Source: Pilaira anomala (Eukaryota; Mucoromycota; Mucoromycetes; Mucorales; Mucoraceae). From it: a stretch of 64,000 nt of DNA. The DNA lies in the NCBI GenBank assembly GCA_025716855.1, contig JAIXMQ010000045.1, positions 186,001 through 250,000 on the forward strand, in the 5' to 3' direction. Shown piece after piece: positions 1 to 11,965 of the stretch (position 1 is its first letter; each line of letters opens with the position of its first letter). The notes beneath the pieces are model-generated. The model saw only the letters and a program-made list of their open reading frames with translations. It was not told the DNA's origin and searched no databases. Position numbers and translations under genes: made by a program.

Positions 1-569
1 GGGTGTCAAATGGAACTTTTATCGTCTTACCATCTCGTACACAAAAGTCAAAAATCCCTTTTTTTTTTATAAAAAGAAAGTTCATTTTACCGGCTTTAAA
101 CAGCTTTATAAAAATAAAAATAAAGAACTCAGCGATTCTCCTATTTTATTCGATTTATTCCTTTACAACATGAAACTTTTTTTTTTAAAAATATATACCC
201 TTTTTTTTTTTATAAGTGTAAAAGGGAAGCTTTTCTTGTTTATTTAGAGACATTGCTGTATTGTTTGGAGAAACAAAAAAAGTCATTTTTTGTTTATGTT
301 TTTTTTTATAAAAAAAAAGACCCTTACACTTTTGCAGTTATTTTATTGGACATAGTATTAGTCGGGGCACAAACCAACTTGTTTTAAAAACCCAAAAAAA
401 TTTCATTGTTCAAAATATTCATCTCTCTTTTTCCTTTTTTTTTTTTTTTTTTTCTTCTTCTTCTTCTTCTTCTTTCTCTTTCACTCTTTGGTGTGTTTGT
501 GTTATTATTCAGCTGGTTCTGTCAAAACAAACGAAAAAAAATATACATAATAAAAAATACAGCGTTGCT
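1..569. other. Intergenic, low complexity
   Basis: AT-rich leader with many poly(T) and poly(A) runs and a (ttc)n stretch near 450-475. No open frame with coding character was seen. The T-rich block at 425-480 lies upstream of the small coiled-coil gene that starts at 570 and probably belongs to its promoter/5' UTR. Confidence 0.6.
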
Positions 570-1063
570 ATGACTACATCTATTGATAAACAATTTAATA
601 ATATGGGTTTCCAAGGTAATGAAATCATAAAAATAAAAAAATTACCCACACTAAAAAAAAAAAAAAAAAAAAAATAGATAAAAAAAGTGTAGGTCAACTT
701 GAAATTGATAATGCTTATTTGTTACAACAAAATCAACACTTAACAAAAGAATTGTCATTTACAAGATATACTATTAATGCTTTAAAGAACATGACAACTC
801 AAAAAGATAACGCTTTAAATGAAACCAGGCTGGAACTGGAAAGAGCATTACAACATATTCAGTTATTAACTTGTACTTTAAGACAACAACAACGCTACAG
901 CTTATCTGGTATAGGCCCTCAGTTGATGCAGGATGACTTATCTGATGATCAAGAACTTTCTGAAGAAGATGAAATTTATGAAGAAACAAGACCTAATCTG
1001 GATATCATGTCAAAGTTACCTCTTCGCCATCCTACAAACCAAATATTTATTAAAGAATATTAA
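570..1063 (+). CDS. Small coiled-coil protein, unrecognised
   Basis: Two exons, 570-615 and 693-1063, separated by a 77-nt GT-AG intron that contains a poly(A) run; the joined frame gives about 138 residues. After a short N-terminus (MTTSIDKQFNNM) residues about 17-80 are heptad-like and rich in L, Q, E and K, which suggests a coiled coil. An acidic stretch follows (DDLSDDQELSEEDEIYEE) and then a basic/proline tail. No catalytic or membrane segment is visible. The gene is head-to-tail with the CLIP-170 homologue, with a gap of about 215 nt, and may simply be a neighbour. The family is not recognised. The start was chosen because the ATG at 570 keeps the frame through a good donor and acceptor. 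Confidence 0.6.
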
Positions 1064-1277
1064 AAAAGAATTGATTTCTTTTTTTCTCTTTCTCTATCTA
1101 TCTCTCTACTTCTTTTTATCCCTTCTTTTTCTGTGTGGGGAATGAAATAAATAAATAACGCTGACTGTTAAAATATAAATAAATAAATTTTATTCTATTC
1201 ACTCTCTCTTTTTTTTTTCTTCTTTCCTTTCTCTCTTTATATTTTTTTTTTTTCTCCTTCATTCACTTTTTAAAAGA

Positions 1278-3762
1278 ATGGCAACTAAATTAAAACTACC
1301 TTCAATTCCTGTTCGAACTCCAAAGAATCGGTTCCAATCTGAACATGATGAAGCCAACAAAATAGGTCAACGCGTGACGATTCCAAGTCTAGATAATTGT
1401 ACGGGCATTCTTCGATATGTAGGAGAACCTGACTTCAAGGCTGGTGTTTGGGCAGGTATTGAACTTGATAAGCAAGGCGAAGGAAAAAATGATGGCAGTG
1501 TACAAGGGTAAAAAAAAAAAAAAAAATTAAAATTATATTCAACATGATTTTTAAATTAACACATGAATGTACATAGTAAACGATATTTTGTTTGCGCTCC
1601 CAATACTGGTATTTTTATAGGCATCAATAAAATCATTATTCATCCACCTACCGTCACCACCAAAAAGAAACCTTCTCCTACCAGTAGCTCAACACGAAGA
1701 TCCAATTTACCTTTAAACAGAAGTCCTTCAAATACAACTCGCATCTTGAACACTTCTTCTTCTTCTAGTACAACTACAAATACCAAGAAAAAGACAGGTT
1801 TACGTATTTCCTCCGTACCTTCTGCTTCTTCCTCCATGACCTCAAATCATTCTAGTACGACCACAACAAGAGCTACCACCACTCCTACCAGTACAACCAC
1901 AACCACGCCTACTCTCACCACAAGGTCAACCATTACACCTCCACCTATGACCAGAAAGAAATCCACTCCTTCACCAGCAACCGTTGCACCCATGACACCT
2001 GTTGTAACAGCAGCAGCAACAGCAGCAGCAACAGCAGCATCCTCAGTAGCACCCGTTACACCACCACCACCACCACCATCACAATCACCTGCACCCTCTG
2101 TACAAGAAAAGATCAGTCAAGAAACAAACCAATTATATGAAATGTTGGAAAAAGTACAAAGAGAAAGAGACGCATTCCAACAGCAAATGAAACATAAAGA
2201 GACTGCCTGGGAGCGACTCGTGACATCCAAAGAGAGTTTAGCATTACAAGTCGAGGAAAAGGAATACGCCAATCGACATTTACAACGTACACTGGACGAA
2301 CAAAACGAACGTATTGAACAACTTGAACTTGATTTAGCTGAACGAGATGCAGCGATCGCAAAGACGTATCGAGATGATGAAAAGACCAGTCAAGATCAAA
2401 GACGCATTGAACGTCTTGAGAATTTAGTACGTGAGTTACAAGCCCAGATTAAAACGAGTCAAGAAACGCAGGTACAGAAAGAACGAGAGTATCAAGGCTC
2501 AATTGATCAGATGAGAAGAGAAGTGAGTTCAAGTGAGAGCATGACGGCTTCGTTAGAAAAAGAATGTGAAGAATTAAGAAGGGCTGGGTTAGAGACCATG
2601 CGTGCTTACGAGGATTCCGTCTTACAGCTGAACGCGAAACATGAACAAGAGATCCAACAAAAGGATCAACACATTGCTCATTTAGATTACACCATTAAAG
2701 ACTTGAAACATAAACAATATATGTTATTTGATGATGATGAAAAGGACATTGAGACTCGCTTAAAAGAATTATCCAATACAGTGCAACCCAACGTACAAGA
2801 TCAAAGACATCGTTTAGAAGAACAATTGGAATTAACCATGACCGAATTAGATTCTGAACGAAAGACTATTCAATCCATGTCGATCGAAATCGATCAATTA
2901 AAATTAAAAGTAAATACTTATCAACAACAAACTTTATCCATCGAACAAAAGTTTGAATCTTTACAATCTGAATTAGAAAAGGAATTGTTGGATAAAAAGA
3001 GATTAATTGAAGAAGCTGATAATGCGTTTGAACAACAAGCGAAAGCGGAAGATGAACATTATCAATTAAAGTTATCTACCATCACTTTAGAAAAGGAGTA
3101 TAACGAAATCCTTGAAACCAATAAACAATTGGAAGCTGATTATATTAAATTGATGGATGAAATGATGGTTTTAGAAAAACAAGATGCTTCATCACCTAAT
3201 ACTACTGCTAATACTAATACACATAATAATAATGCTAGCAATAGTAGTATAATGACTGATAAACAATATATTGAATTAAAAGAAAGAATCAAGTTATTAG
3301 AAAAAGAAAAGGATGAAAAGACAATTCAAGTAAAGCAACTACATAAAGATCTTACTGAATTAGAATCTTTAGTAGAAAACAGAGTTTTTGGTGAGGCAGA
3401 ATTAGAAGAAAAATTGGAAGAAGAAAAGAAAAAGGTATTGAAACTCTCAAGAGAATTAAACGAGTTAAAGTCGAATTATATATCACCTACCACTTCAAGT
3501 ACAACAGAAGATTTAACAAAGTATTGTGATTTATGTAAAAAATATGGACACGATTTAACTCGCTGTAAAAACACAACGATGACACTTGGAAAAATGGTGA
3601 GTTTCCTTGATACTCACTATTCTTATGTAAACAACCTAACAAATTACTTTTTTTAATCACTTTTTTTTTTTATACATATATATATAACAGTACTGTGATA
3701 ACTGTGATGATTATGGAAACCATATTACTGAAGATTGTCCTAATCAAGATGAAACTTTTTAA
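1278..3762 (+). CDS. CLIP-170 / Bik1 / Tip1-type microtubule plus-end tracking protein
   Basis: Three exons, 1278-1507, 1577-3596 and 3691-3762, about 773 residues. The CAP-Gly domain is at residues about 30-95. It is interrupted by the first intron exactly inside the GKNDGSVQG-KRYF groove motif, which binds EEY/F tails of alpha-tubulin and EB proteins. A Ser/Thr/Pro-rich basic linker follows (about 105-270), then a long coiled coil (about 275-720) typical of a parallel dimer. The C-terminus has two CCHC zinc knuckles: YCDLCKKYGHDLTRC ends exon 2 and YCDNCDDYGNHITEDC is exon 3. It ends in DETF, as animal CLIP-170 ends in ETF. In the family this tail folds back on CAP-Gly and binds dynactin p150. 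There is one CAP-Gly rather than the two of vertebrate CLIP-170. It is convergent with the gene at 3957-4676. Confidence 0.93.
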
Positions 3763-3956
3763 TAATAATAATAAAAAAAAAAAGTCCTTTTGTACATATT
3801 AATTGATTAAATCCACTTTATTGATACTTGTTACCATGAAATTGTTTCCATGGTGACATATTTAGCACTTGTCAATCAATCAAATAAAATAAAATCGTTG
3901 TTGTATACGTGTTTCATGCACAATTATAATAAATATTCTCACGTTTTTATTTATTC

Positions 3957-4490
3957 TTATTTGTGTGTAGTAATTTCAATAATTGATTTCATTTTCTTAG
4001 TTTGCTCAGGTACAGATTTATCTAGATGAGCCAAAATAGCTACTGATTCATCATACACTCTTTCTACTTCCTTTGTATTCTCTTTATCTAATTGAGCTAT
4101 TTCTTTTTTAGGTTCGGATCGAGAAGGAATGATTTCAAGTTCGTTTACTTCTCTACTATGTAAACGTAAAGCTTCCTGTTCTAAATTGGAAACAAGATGA
4201 ATCATATCTGTACGTGTCTTTTCTAAATTCTTTTTGGCATTTTGTAATCGTTCTTTGCTATGGTTGACTTCATATTGTAATGCTTCATCCAAAGGTTCTC
4301 GAATATAAACAGGCTCTATATAACTTTTTTTTTAAATAACAATGATAATGCATATATTATATATCCTTTTTCTTCTAACCATTGAAATTATAGTTTGGGT
4401 TATCTGTCAATAAAACGTTTCCTGGAAATTTAGACCATACTTTATTTAACCACTATCGAAGGAAAGTTAAAAAGAGATTATTACAAGAAC

Positions 4491-4526
<36 letters not shown>

Positions 4527-4676
4527 TACTTGTTCTAATTCTTTTTTACTTTCTTCTCGTTCGGTTTCGTTACTCGTTTCTACATCCACAAAGACGTCAG
4601 CTAGTCGTTTTAATTCTTCTTGTACATGAAAAAAGTCTTTTGATTCTAATTCAATCTTATTATCATTGTTGCCCAT
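3957..4676 (-). CDS. Coiled-coil protein, possibly Mis14/Nsl1-like kinetochore subunit
   Basis: Minus strand, three exons: 4676 down to about 4491 (or 4485), 4452-4380 and 4315-3957; about 205 residues. The middle exon encodes KVWSKFPGNVLLTDNPNYNFN and joins in phase to EPVYIREPLDEALQ. The N-terminus contains a KELEQV helix followed by an Asn run coded by a (ATT)n/(AAT)n microsatellite at 4491-4526. The C-terminal half (residues about 90-205) is a helical coiled coil. The order of a hydrophobic W/F-N segment, a short EPxD segment and long helices resembles Mis14/Nsl1 of the MIND complex, but this is a weak impression by eye. The intron between exons 1 and 2 would be only 32-38 nt, so that junction is uncertain. 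Stop is TAA at 3957-3959. Confidence 0.55.
4491..4526. repeat. (ATT)n trinucleotide microsatellite in a coding exon
   Basis: About eleven tandem trinucleotides, read as a polyasparagine tract on the minus strand, at the C-terminal edge of exon 1 of the 3957-4676 gene. Length is likely to vary between strains. Confidence 0.8.
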
Positions 4677-4701
4677 ATTGTATTTGTTAAAAGGAATCGA
4701 G

Positions 4702-4738
<37 letters not shown>

Positions 4739-5214
4739 CGTCTTGTTTTTAGGTTCAAGAGCCGATTCGCACTTGACTAAAAGGATTATCTTTTATTAAA
4801 GTGGACTTTGTTCTATTTATCATAAGAAAGAAAGTATTGGCTATAGTCAGAGTTCAAAGGAGAGATAGCCTGAGAACGTGTTCATTCATTGCTCGTTTAT
4901 CTTTACTTCATTCATGAGTTATTTATATAAATCAAATTCTTGCCAAAAGAGTGTAGTTAGTCATCAATTCAAACATGTTAAGCCAAGCATTTACTCTTGT
5001 GATGAACGCGTACACTTCTTACAAGAATCACGTGTATATATATATAAAAAAAACCCAGCTTAAACTCTGTTGCTGTGTTCCTTGAATTGTGTCTATTGCT
5101 GTTACACTAATAGCTTACAAAAAGCAAAAAATTTTATATTTGTTTAATTTGTTAATAACCTTCTCTCTCTCTCTTTTTTTTTTTATTATTATTATACATA
5201 TCAATTAAAAAGTT
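4677..5214. promoter_or_regulatory. Divergent promoter region of the 3957-4676 gene and CYR1
   Basis: About 540 nt between two divergently transcribed genes. It contains a long T-run followed directly by an A-run (about 4702-4738) close to the minus-strand start codon, and a (ct)n/T-rich tract at 5162-5182 just before the CYR1 ATG. No coding frame is convincing. A shared promoter is inferred from the layout. Confidence 0.5.
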
Positions 5215-5389
5215 ATGGATATTCCACACACCAAACACATTCATTCACCTAGTTGGGACCAACAAACAGCAGGAAAAAGAAGAGACGCTGCACATACTTT
5301 ACACACTCATCAACATTCTGGAAGCGATTCTTTTTTTAATCGTGTCTTTGGTCATCATTCTTCTGCGGACTCTTCAAGAGGTAAAAAAC

Positions 5390-5441
<52 letters not shown>

Positions 5442-8400
5442 ATTTTATTATGGCGTGTGCTTATTTATATAATTGCTCTCTCACTCACACTCACTCACAC
5501 TCACTCCTTTATATATTTTTAATTCATCCTTTCTTCTTTCCCTTTTTTTTTCTCACTTATTCTTTATTATTACTTTTTTTTATAAATATATATATCATTT
5601 TTAGCTGGTTCACCTACACCGCCTGCAAATAATAACAGTAATACCAAAAGTACAACAGAGACGAATTCAACCAAGAAAACCTCGCGTCATATCCGTAATT
5701 CTTCTGCGGGACATATACCGACTCCTGTACCTTATACTACTCCTATTTCAATTATACCACCTTTAACAAATAAACCACCCATGCAAAGAAGAAGATCTCT
5801 CGATGGTCCATCTTCTTTACAGATGGAACCTAATAATAACCTACGTACCACTGCAACTTCTAACAACAACTCCAAAAAACCTACCCCGACTCCGCTTTCA
5901 TCCGTGTCTGCACGAGTAACAAGCCCTATACCAACTGTTCGTACACCAAACAATAGAAACGCTTTATCCGTACCTAAAATAAATACCAGTTCCGTACCCT
6001 TTCCAAGAGGTGGTAGACAAATTGGCACCGCTGCTGCTGCTGCTGCTGCCGCTGCTTCCAATGAAAATAATTTAGTAAGAAGAAGTGGCTCAATTGAAAG
6101 ACGTGTACCTATTGAAGGTTTGTTTATATATAACAAGTCCCTGGACGGAGTTCTTTGTTTTATTATATAAAAAATCGGTTATTTAATTAAGTTTTTTATT
6201 ATTTAGATCCACCTACCAAGAAACGAAATCTGTTTCGATTTGGTAAAAAGAAGAGTGAGTAAAACAAAAAAAAAAAAAGACATGAAGTTTATATTTATAC
6301 TTATATCTATTATAGCTTATCCACCTACAACAAATACAGCCAATTCATCTACTACTACTTCTTCATCAACCAATTCAAACGCAATGTCGCCTCGTAAAAA
6401 ATCAAGCGACGATTATCGACCTTATATCTTAGATAATATATCAACCACAGCATCCGATGTTCAAAGACATTATTACCAACAACATATGAAAGAAAGCGAA
6501 AGAAAAAAATCAGCTTCTTCAAATGGTAGTCATAGAAAAAAAGAGAATAATAATGGAAAGGTAAGAATAGTTTGTACTACTTTATTATTATTATTATTTT
6601 TTACACATGCTAATAAAAATATAAGGATCAAGCGTTACATTTAAAATGCAAGTAATGCAATCATAATTGCAACACAGTGATAACAAAAAAAAAAAAGGAT
6701 AGAAAATTAACTATTTTTTTGTACTTGTAGTGGATCAAAATTTTGAACGTATGGATGGAATTGTAAACCGTGAATATTATAAACCAGGTCCAACCGCACC
6801 ACCTTCAATCATTTCTACCTTGACTAGTAACCAAACTTATGAATATATGGTGAGTTCAAAATATATATATATATATAGAATAGTAAAATAAATTAATAAT
6901 TATAGGGTTATGATGGTGATGCTTGCCCTGATAATTGGGTTGCTCCTGATAGTTGGGGTGTTGTCCAGCCACCACCTTCATTCATTTCCGGAACAACTAT
7001 AGCTATCAATGAAGAAGAACATACAGACTTTGATGATTATCAAATTGAAGTACAAGAAAAGTGGGATATACCAAAAAAGAATGTAATGTTATATATATAT
7101 TAATATTTTTATATTGTTTATTTACTCTTTTATATACACTCACAGGCAAATATCAAAATTTATCGTCAAGATAAAACCTACAATACCCTTCATGTACCAC
7201 TCAATTCAACTACAATGGAAATATTGAAAAAATTAGCAACAAAATATTTTATGTCTGATATCACTAAACAAAATTTAGTAATGAAAAGACATAATGTTGG
7301 TAAGTTTATTATATATTTATATATTATATATCAAATATTAACACTATACATCAGAACGTATTTTGGGCTTAACAGAACGTCCATTACAAATCCAAAAAAT
7401 ATTACAAGAACAAATGGGATACATGGATCAAGATAAAATCGATGACTGTACATACCTTGTTCGATTTCAAATGGTTCCCATTACATTACAACCTACAAAC
7501 GATGAAAAAGAATTCGGACAACACGTCGACCTTCAAACCAGATCATTAGCAACAATCCCCATCTGTCTTTACAGACACGCATCTAAAATACTTTCTCTCG
7601 ATATCTCTCGAAACCTTCAAATCGAATTACCAAACGATTTCGTTCAAATGTGTGATATCTTGAAACAACTTTGGCTAGCAAACAATGAATATACAACATT
7701 ACCTCCTGCTACCCGTTACATCTCTTCATTAGAACATTTGAATATCTCGGGTAATCGATTACAAGATCTAGACCATGCCCATCTCGATGAAATCACTGGA
7801 CTTCGTACTTTACGTGCAATCAATAACAGATTAGAATCCATACCCGATGTATTCGGTACTTGTTTCCCTTACCTGACAACCCTTTTCATCTCAAACAATT
7901 CATTCACTAAATTCCCTATGGTCATTTGTGAAATCAAAAGTTTAGCTTACCTCGATATCAGTTTCAACAAGATCCAAATGTTTCCTGATGAAATCGGTCA
8001 ATTAAAGAACTTGATCGGTTTATTCGCCATCGCAAACAGAATCACGGGTTCTTTACCTTCCACTTTTTCAAACCTAAAAAAATTAAAAGAATTAGATATT
8101 CGACAAAACTTAATTACCGATCTAGATGTCGTTTCCAGTTTACCAAGTCTCGAAATCTTACTCGTCGATTATAATTCAACAAGTATCGTCAACTTTGAAA
8201 TCAAGAGTTTAAAACAACTTAAAATGTATAAAAATCATCTCACTCAATTCAATTTAACTTCTATATCCGGCGGTGGAAACAACCTAACCGAACTCAATCT
8301 ATCCAACTGTAAATTATCAAGTTTACCCGAAGATTTATTTCAAAATACTCTGGGGCTCGAAAGATTAGTATTAGACAGTAACACCTTAAACGCTTTACCT

Positions 8401-11400
8401 TCAAGCATTAGCGCCTTACAAAGTCTCATGAAACTATCCATTCAAAACAACAATCTCGAAACTTTACCTGCTGAAATCGGTAAACTTTCTGGACTCAGGG
8501 CCCTCGATGCTCAAAAGAATAACTTGAAATCTTTACCCAAAGAAATCTGGTTATGTGCTTCTTTAGAAACTCTCAACTGTTCTTCAAATTTACTCGAATC
8601 TTTTCCAGATCCTCTTTCGACACTTACAACGCCATCCACGCCTCTTTCCACAGCTGTCAACGATCTAGATATTATTTGTGATCAAGAGGATGATTTAATC
8701 ACCATGTTACCCTCCACTTTAAATGCTGGGCAAGGTGTCATTAAACGTTTAGATCGTTTATTAGATTACACGACTCAATCTTCTTTTAACTCACTTACTT
8801 CTCCAATCACACCAAATATTCAACAACAACAACAACAACAAAATAATACCACTCAAGATTACCCTCTTCCTTCTCCACCTATTCATCCAACTGCTACTGC
8901 TGCTGCTGCTGCTGCTGCTATCAGCTCGAATGATACAACCACAACTACAACTACGGCTAATGCCACTACAAATAATACAGATACTCCCATCTCATCTTCT
9001 CCACCACCTCCACCACCCAACTTCAATCCACCCAGCTTTTTCGCAAGTCCTCGTAACCACCCTCCACCCCTCTCACTCTCATTACGACAATTATTCTTGG
9101 GCGATAACAGACTCACAGACGATATCTGGTCACCACTTTCTCTCTTCCTCGAACTTCGTACACTCAACCTATCCTTCAACGACCTTTACGAAGTACCACC
9201 CGAAGGCCTATGCCACCAACACCTTTACGAACTTTACCTTTCCGGTAACCAACTCACCTCCTTACCTGCCGACGATATTGTGAAACTCCAATACATGCGT
9301 GTCCTCGCTGTCAACGGCAACAAACTCCAAACACTCCCTGCAGAAATCGGCAAACTACGCAAACTACTCGTACTCGATGTCGGTAACAACGTCTTGAAAT
9401 ACAATATCGCCAATTGGCCCTACGACTGGAACTGGAACTGGAACCTGGGTCTCAAGTACCTGAATCTTTCCGGCAATAAACGATTAGGGATTCAAAAAAC
9501 GCATCCAGATCCAAACAATCCAAAAGATAAAGATTTATCGGATTTCAGCGCTTTAGTCAAGTTACGGATGTTGGGTTTAATGGATATCACTATCTTGGGC
9601 GTCTCCGTACCTGAGGAATTTCATGATCGTCGTGTCCGTACCTCGCCTTCTGAAGTCAATAGTATGGCTTACGGTGTCGCAGATTGGTTAGGTCCCAGTG
9701 ACCACTTATCCACTTGGGATCTCGTCATGCCTCGATTCAGGTCAAAAGAAGATGAATGTATTTTCGCTTTATTCGATGGTTCCAAGCACCCGAAATCAGG
9801 TTGCAGACTCACCAAACAATTAAACGATACTTTAACTGCTCAATTTACAAAGGAACTCGGTTCAATCAAATCAGACGATACCATTGTCTCGGCCGTCCGT
9901 CGTGTCTTTTTAGGCCTTGAACATAGTTTAGGCACTTCTTCCTACATCATCGATAAAAACTCGGGCGCCTCAGCTGTCGTATGCTATATCTCTGGTACAA
10001 AACTCTACGTAGCCAATGTCGGTGACGCATTAGCCGTCATCTCCAGAAACAATGGTCAAGCATTTGAAATCACTCAAAAGCACATCCCATTGAACCCATC
10101 TGAAGTATCTCGTATTCGTGCTGCTGGTGGCTATGTCTCCAATTCCGGTTTATTAAATAACGAACTCAAGGTCTCAAGAAGTTTCGGTCACTTTCATCTG
10201 ATCCCCGTCGTCAACTGTAACCCTTTTGTCTCTACCATCGAATTAGCTGAAAATGACGAGTTTGTCATCATGGCCTCCAGAGGTCTTTGGGACCGCATGA
10301 CCTATCAAACCGCTGTCGATATCGCTCGTACCGAAAAAGACGATCTCATGGCTGCCGCTCAAAAGCTTCGTGATTTCGCCATCACTTATGGTGCCACCGA
10401 TAACCTCATGGTCATGGTCATTGGCGTAGGTGATTTATTCGATAAACGTGATAAACGTCACAGAAACAATCGTGGAAATAACGGTACAGGTCGTGGCACG
10501 GGTACGACTGAAACCACTGAAGACGGTTTACTTGTCAAAACAAAACGTAGAGGAAAAGAAGAAGTCCCGGGTGATTCTACTCTAGCCCGTCTTGAACGAG
10601 AAGTCGCTCCCCCCGTCAGTCAATTGGCTTTGGTCTTTACAGACATCAAATCATCCACTCAGTTCTGGGAGACTCAACCTGAAAACATGCGTTCCGCTAT
10701 CAAGATTCATGATGCCATCATGCGTCGTACTTTACGTAGTGTAGGGGGTTATGAAGTCAAAACCGAAGGTGATGCTTTCATGGTCTGTTTCAAAAATATC
10801 ACGGCCGCTCTCTTATGGTGTTTCACCGTTCAATTACAATTACTTGAAGCAGATTGGCCTGCAGGTATCTTGGAAACGGTCGAAGGTCGTGAAGTAGAAA
10901 AGAACGACGTCGTCATCTACAAAGGTCTTTCTGTACGTATGGGGATCCATTGGGGTACACCTGTATTCGAACGTAACCCCATCACGCAACGTATGGATTA
11001 CTTTGGTCCCGTCGTCAACAAAGCAAGTCGTATCTGTAACGCGGCTGATGGTGGTCAAATCTGTGTCTCTTCCGACGTCATTGCTGCCTTAAGAAACTTC
11101 CCAAGCATGTTTGATGTAGATGCTGAACTCAATAACCCTACAGATGATGCCTTCTCCGGTAGTTTCCCCGTCAGTCGTGATCTCTTACAGCTAAAACAAT
11201 TAGGTTTTCATGTCATCGAATTAGGTGAAAGGCGTTTAAAGGGTTTAGAAACTCCTGAGACTTTAAGTTTAGTTTATTCAAAACAATTATTAGGTCGTTA
11301 CATACCTGAAAATATTGAGTTAAATACCGTCTCTTCAAATCCTCCTCCTCCTGTTGTTGATCCTGCAACTGCTCTCATTTCTCCTAAACCTACTCCAGGT

Positions 11401-11965
11401 TCCATCGCTTCTCCTGATAGCCATGATACCCCTTCTGCTTCAAACATGACGGACTATTTATCTGCTCGTCCTGATGTCTTAACTGGAAGAAAAATGGTGC
11501 GTACTATCAATCCTAATCTGGTTTGTGCTATGAGTAATTTAGCTATTCGTCTTGAAAGATTGACTTCCGGTAACGTCTTATCTCAAAACATGGCTGGTAG
11601 CTCAATTCATCGTCAGTATACCTTGAACGATAGTGAAGGTGTTTCTACTACAGTCAGTACAGCTCATTCTGGCTTAGGTTTAATGTTGGATCGACATATT
11701 CGAGAAGATGCAAATGATGAAGAATTAATGATTATGATGGAAAATTGTGTTACAAGAGTTGAGGTAAAAAAAAAAAACTTATAGTTTTTATTAAAAACAG
11801 TGATACTAACTTTATCATGTCTAGAATGCTGTATCTTCATTATATTTACACAAGATGGGTAGCTTTGCTACCGTCTTAGAAAAATTAGGTGAGGCTGTAG
11901 ATATGGATCCAATGCATATTATCAAAGCCTTACAAATGTTTGCTGAAGCTAGTTCAATGATTTAA
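5215..11965 (+). CDS. CYR1: Adenylate cyclase (RA-LRR-PP2C-class III cyclase)
   Basis: Makes cAMP from ATP downstream of Ras. Exons read as 5215-5380, 5605-6117, 6207-6254, 6316-about 6560, 6731-6849, 6906-7082, 7146-7299, 7355-11763 and 11825-11965; about 1990 residues. Order: Ser/Thr/Pro-rich N-terminus; Ras-association domain (residues about 423-520, ANIKIYRQDKTYNTLHVP); about 20 leucine-rich repeats (540-1180) split by a Q/A/T-rich insert; PP2C-like domain (1240-1500); cyclase domain (1560-1790) with metal aspartates in FTDIKSST and EGDAF and the DYFGPVVNKASRI segment; and a C-terminal helix (GSFATVLEKLGEAVDM) like the CAP/Srv2-binding end of yeast Cyr1. The PP2C metal motif reads ASRGLWD instead of ASDGLWD. 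The junction between about 6560 and 6731 does not close in frame with the best donor; see findings. Intron 1 holds a run of about 50 A. Confidence 0.95.
5391..5439. repeat. Long poly(A) run in CYR1 intron 1
   Basis: Nearly uninterrupted A-run of about 49 nt directly after the donor site of the first CYR1 intron. It is the longest of many homopolymers in the window. Its true length may be affected by sequencing. Confidence 0.85.

Noticed and set aside
8883..9283. Open frames opposite or overlapping the CYR1 LRR region
   Set aside because: Shadow frames of a low-complexity Q/A/T/P-rich insert in a real coding exon.
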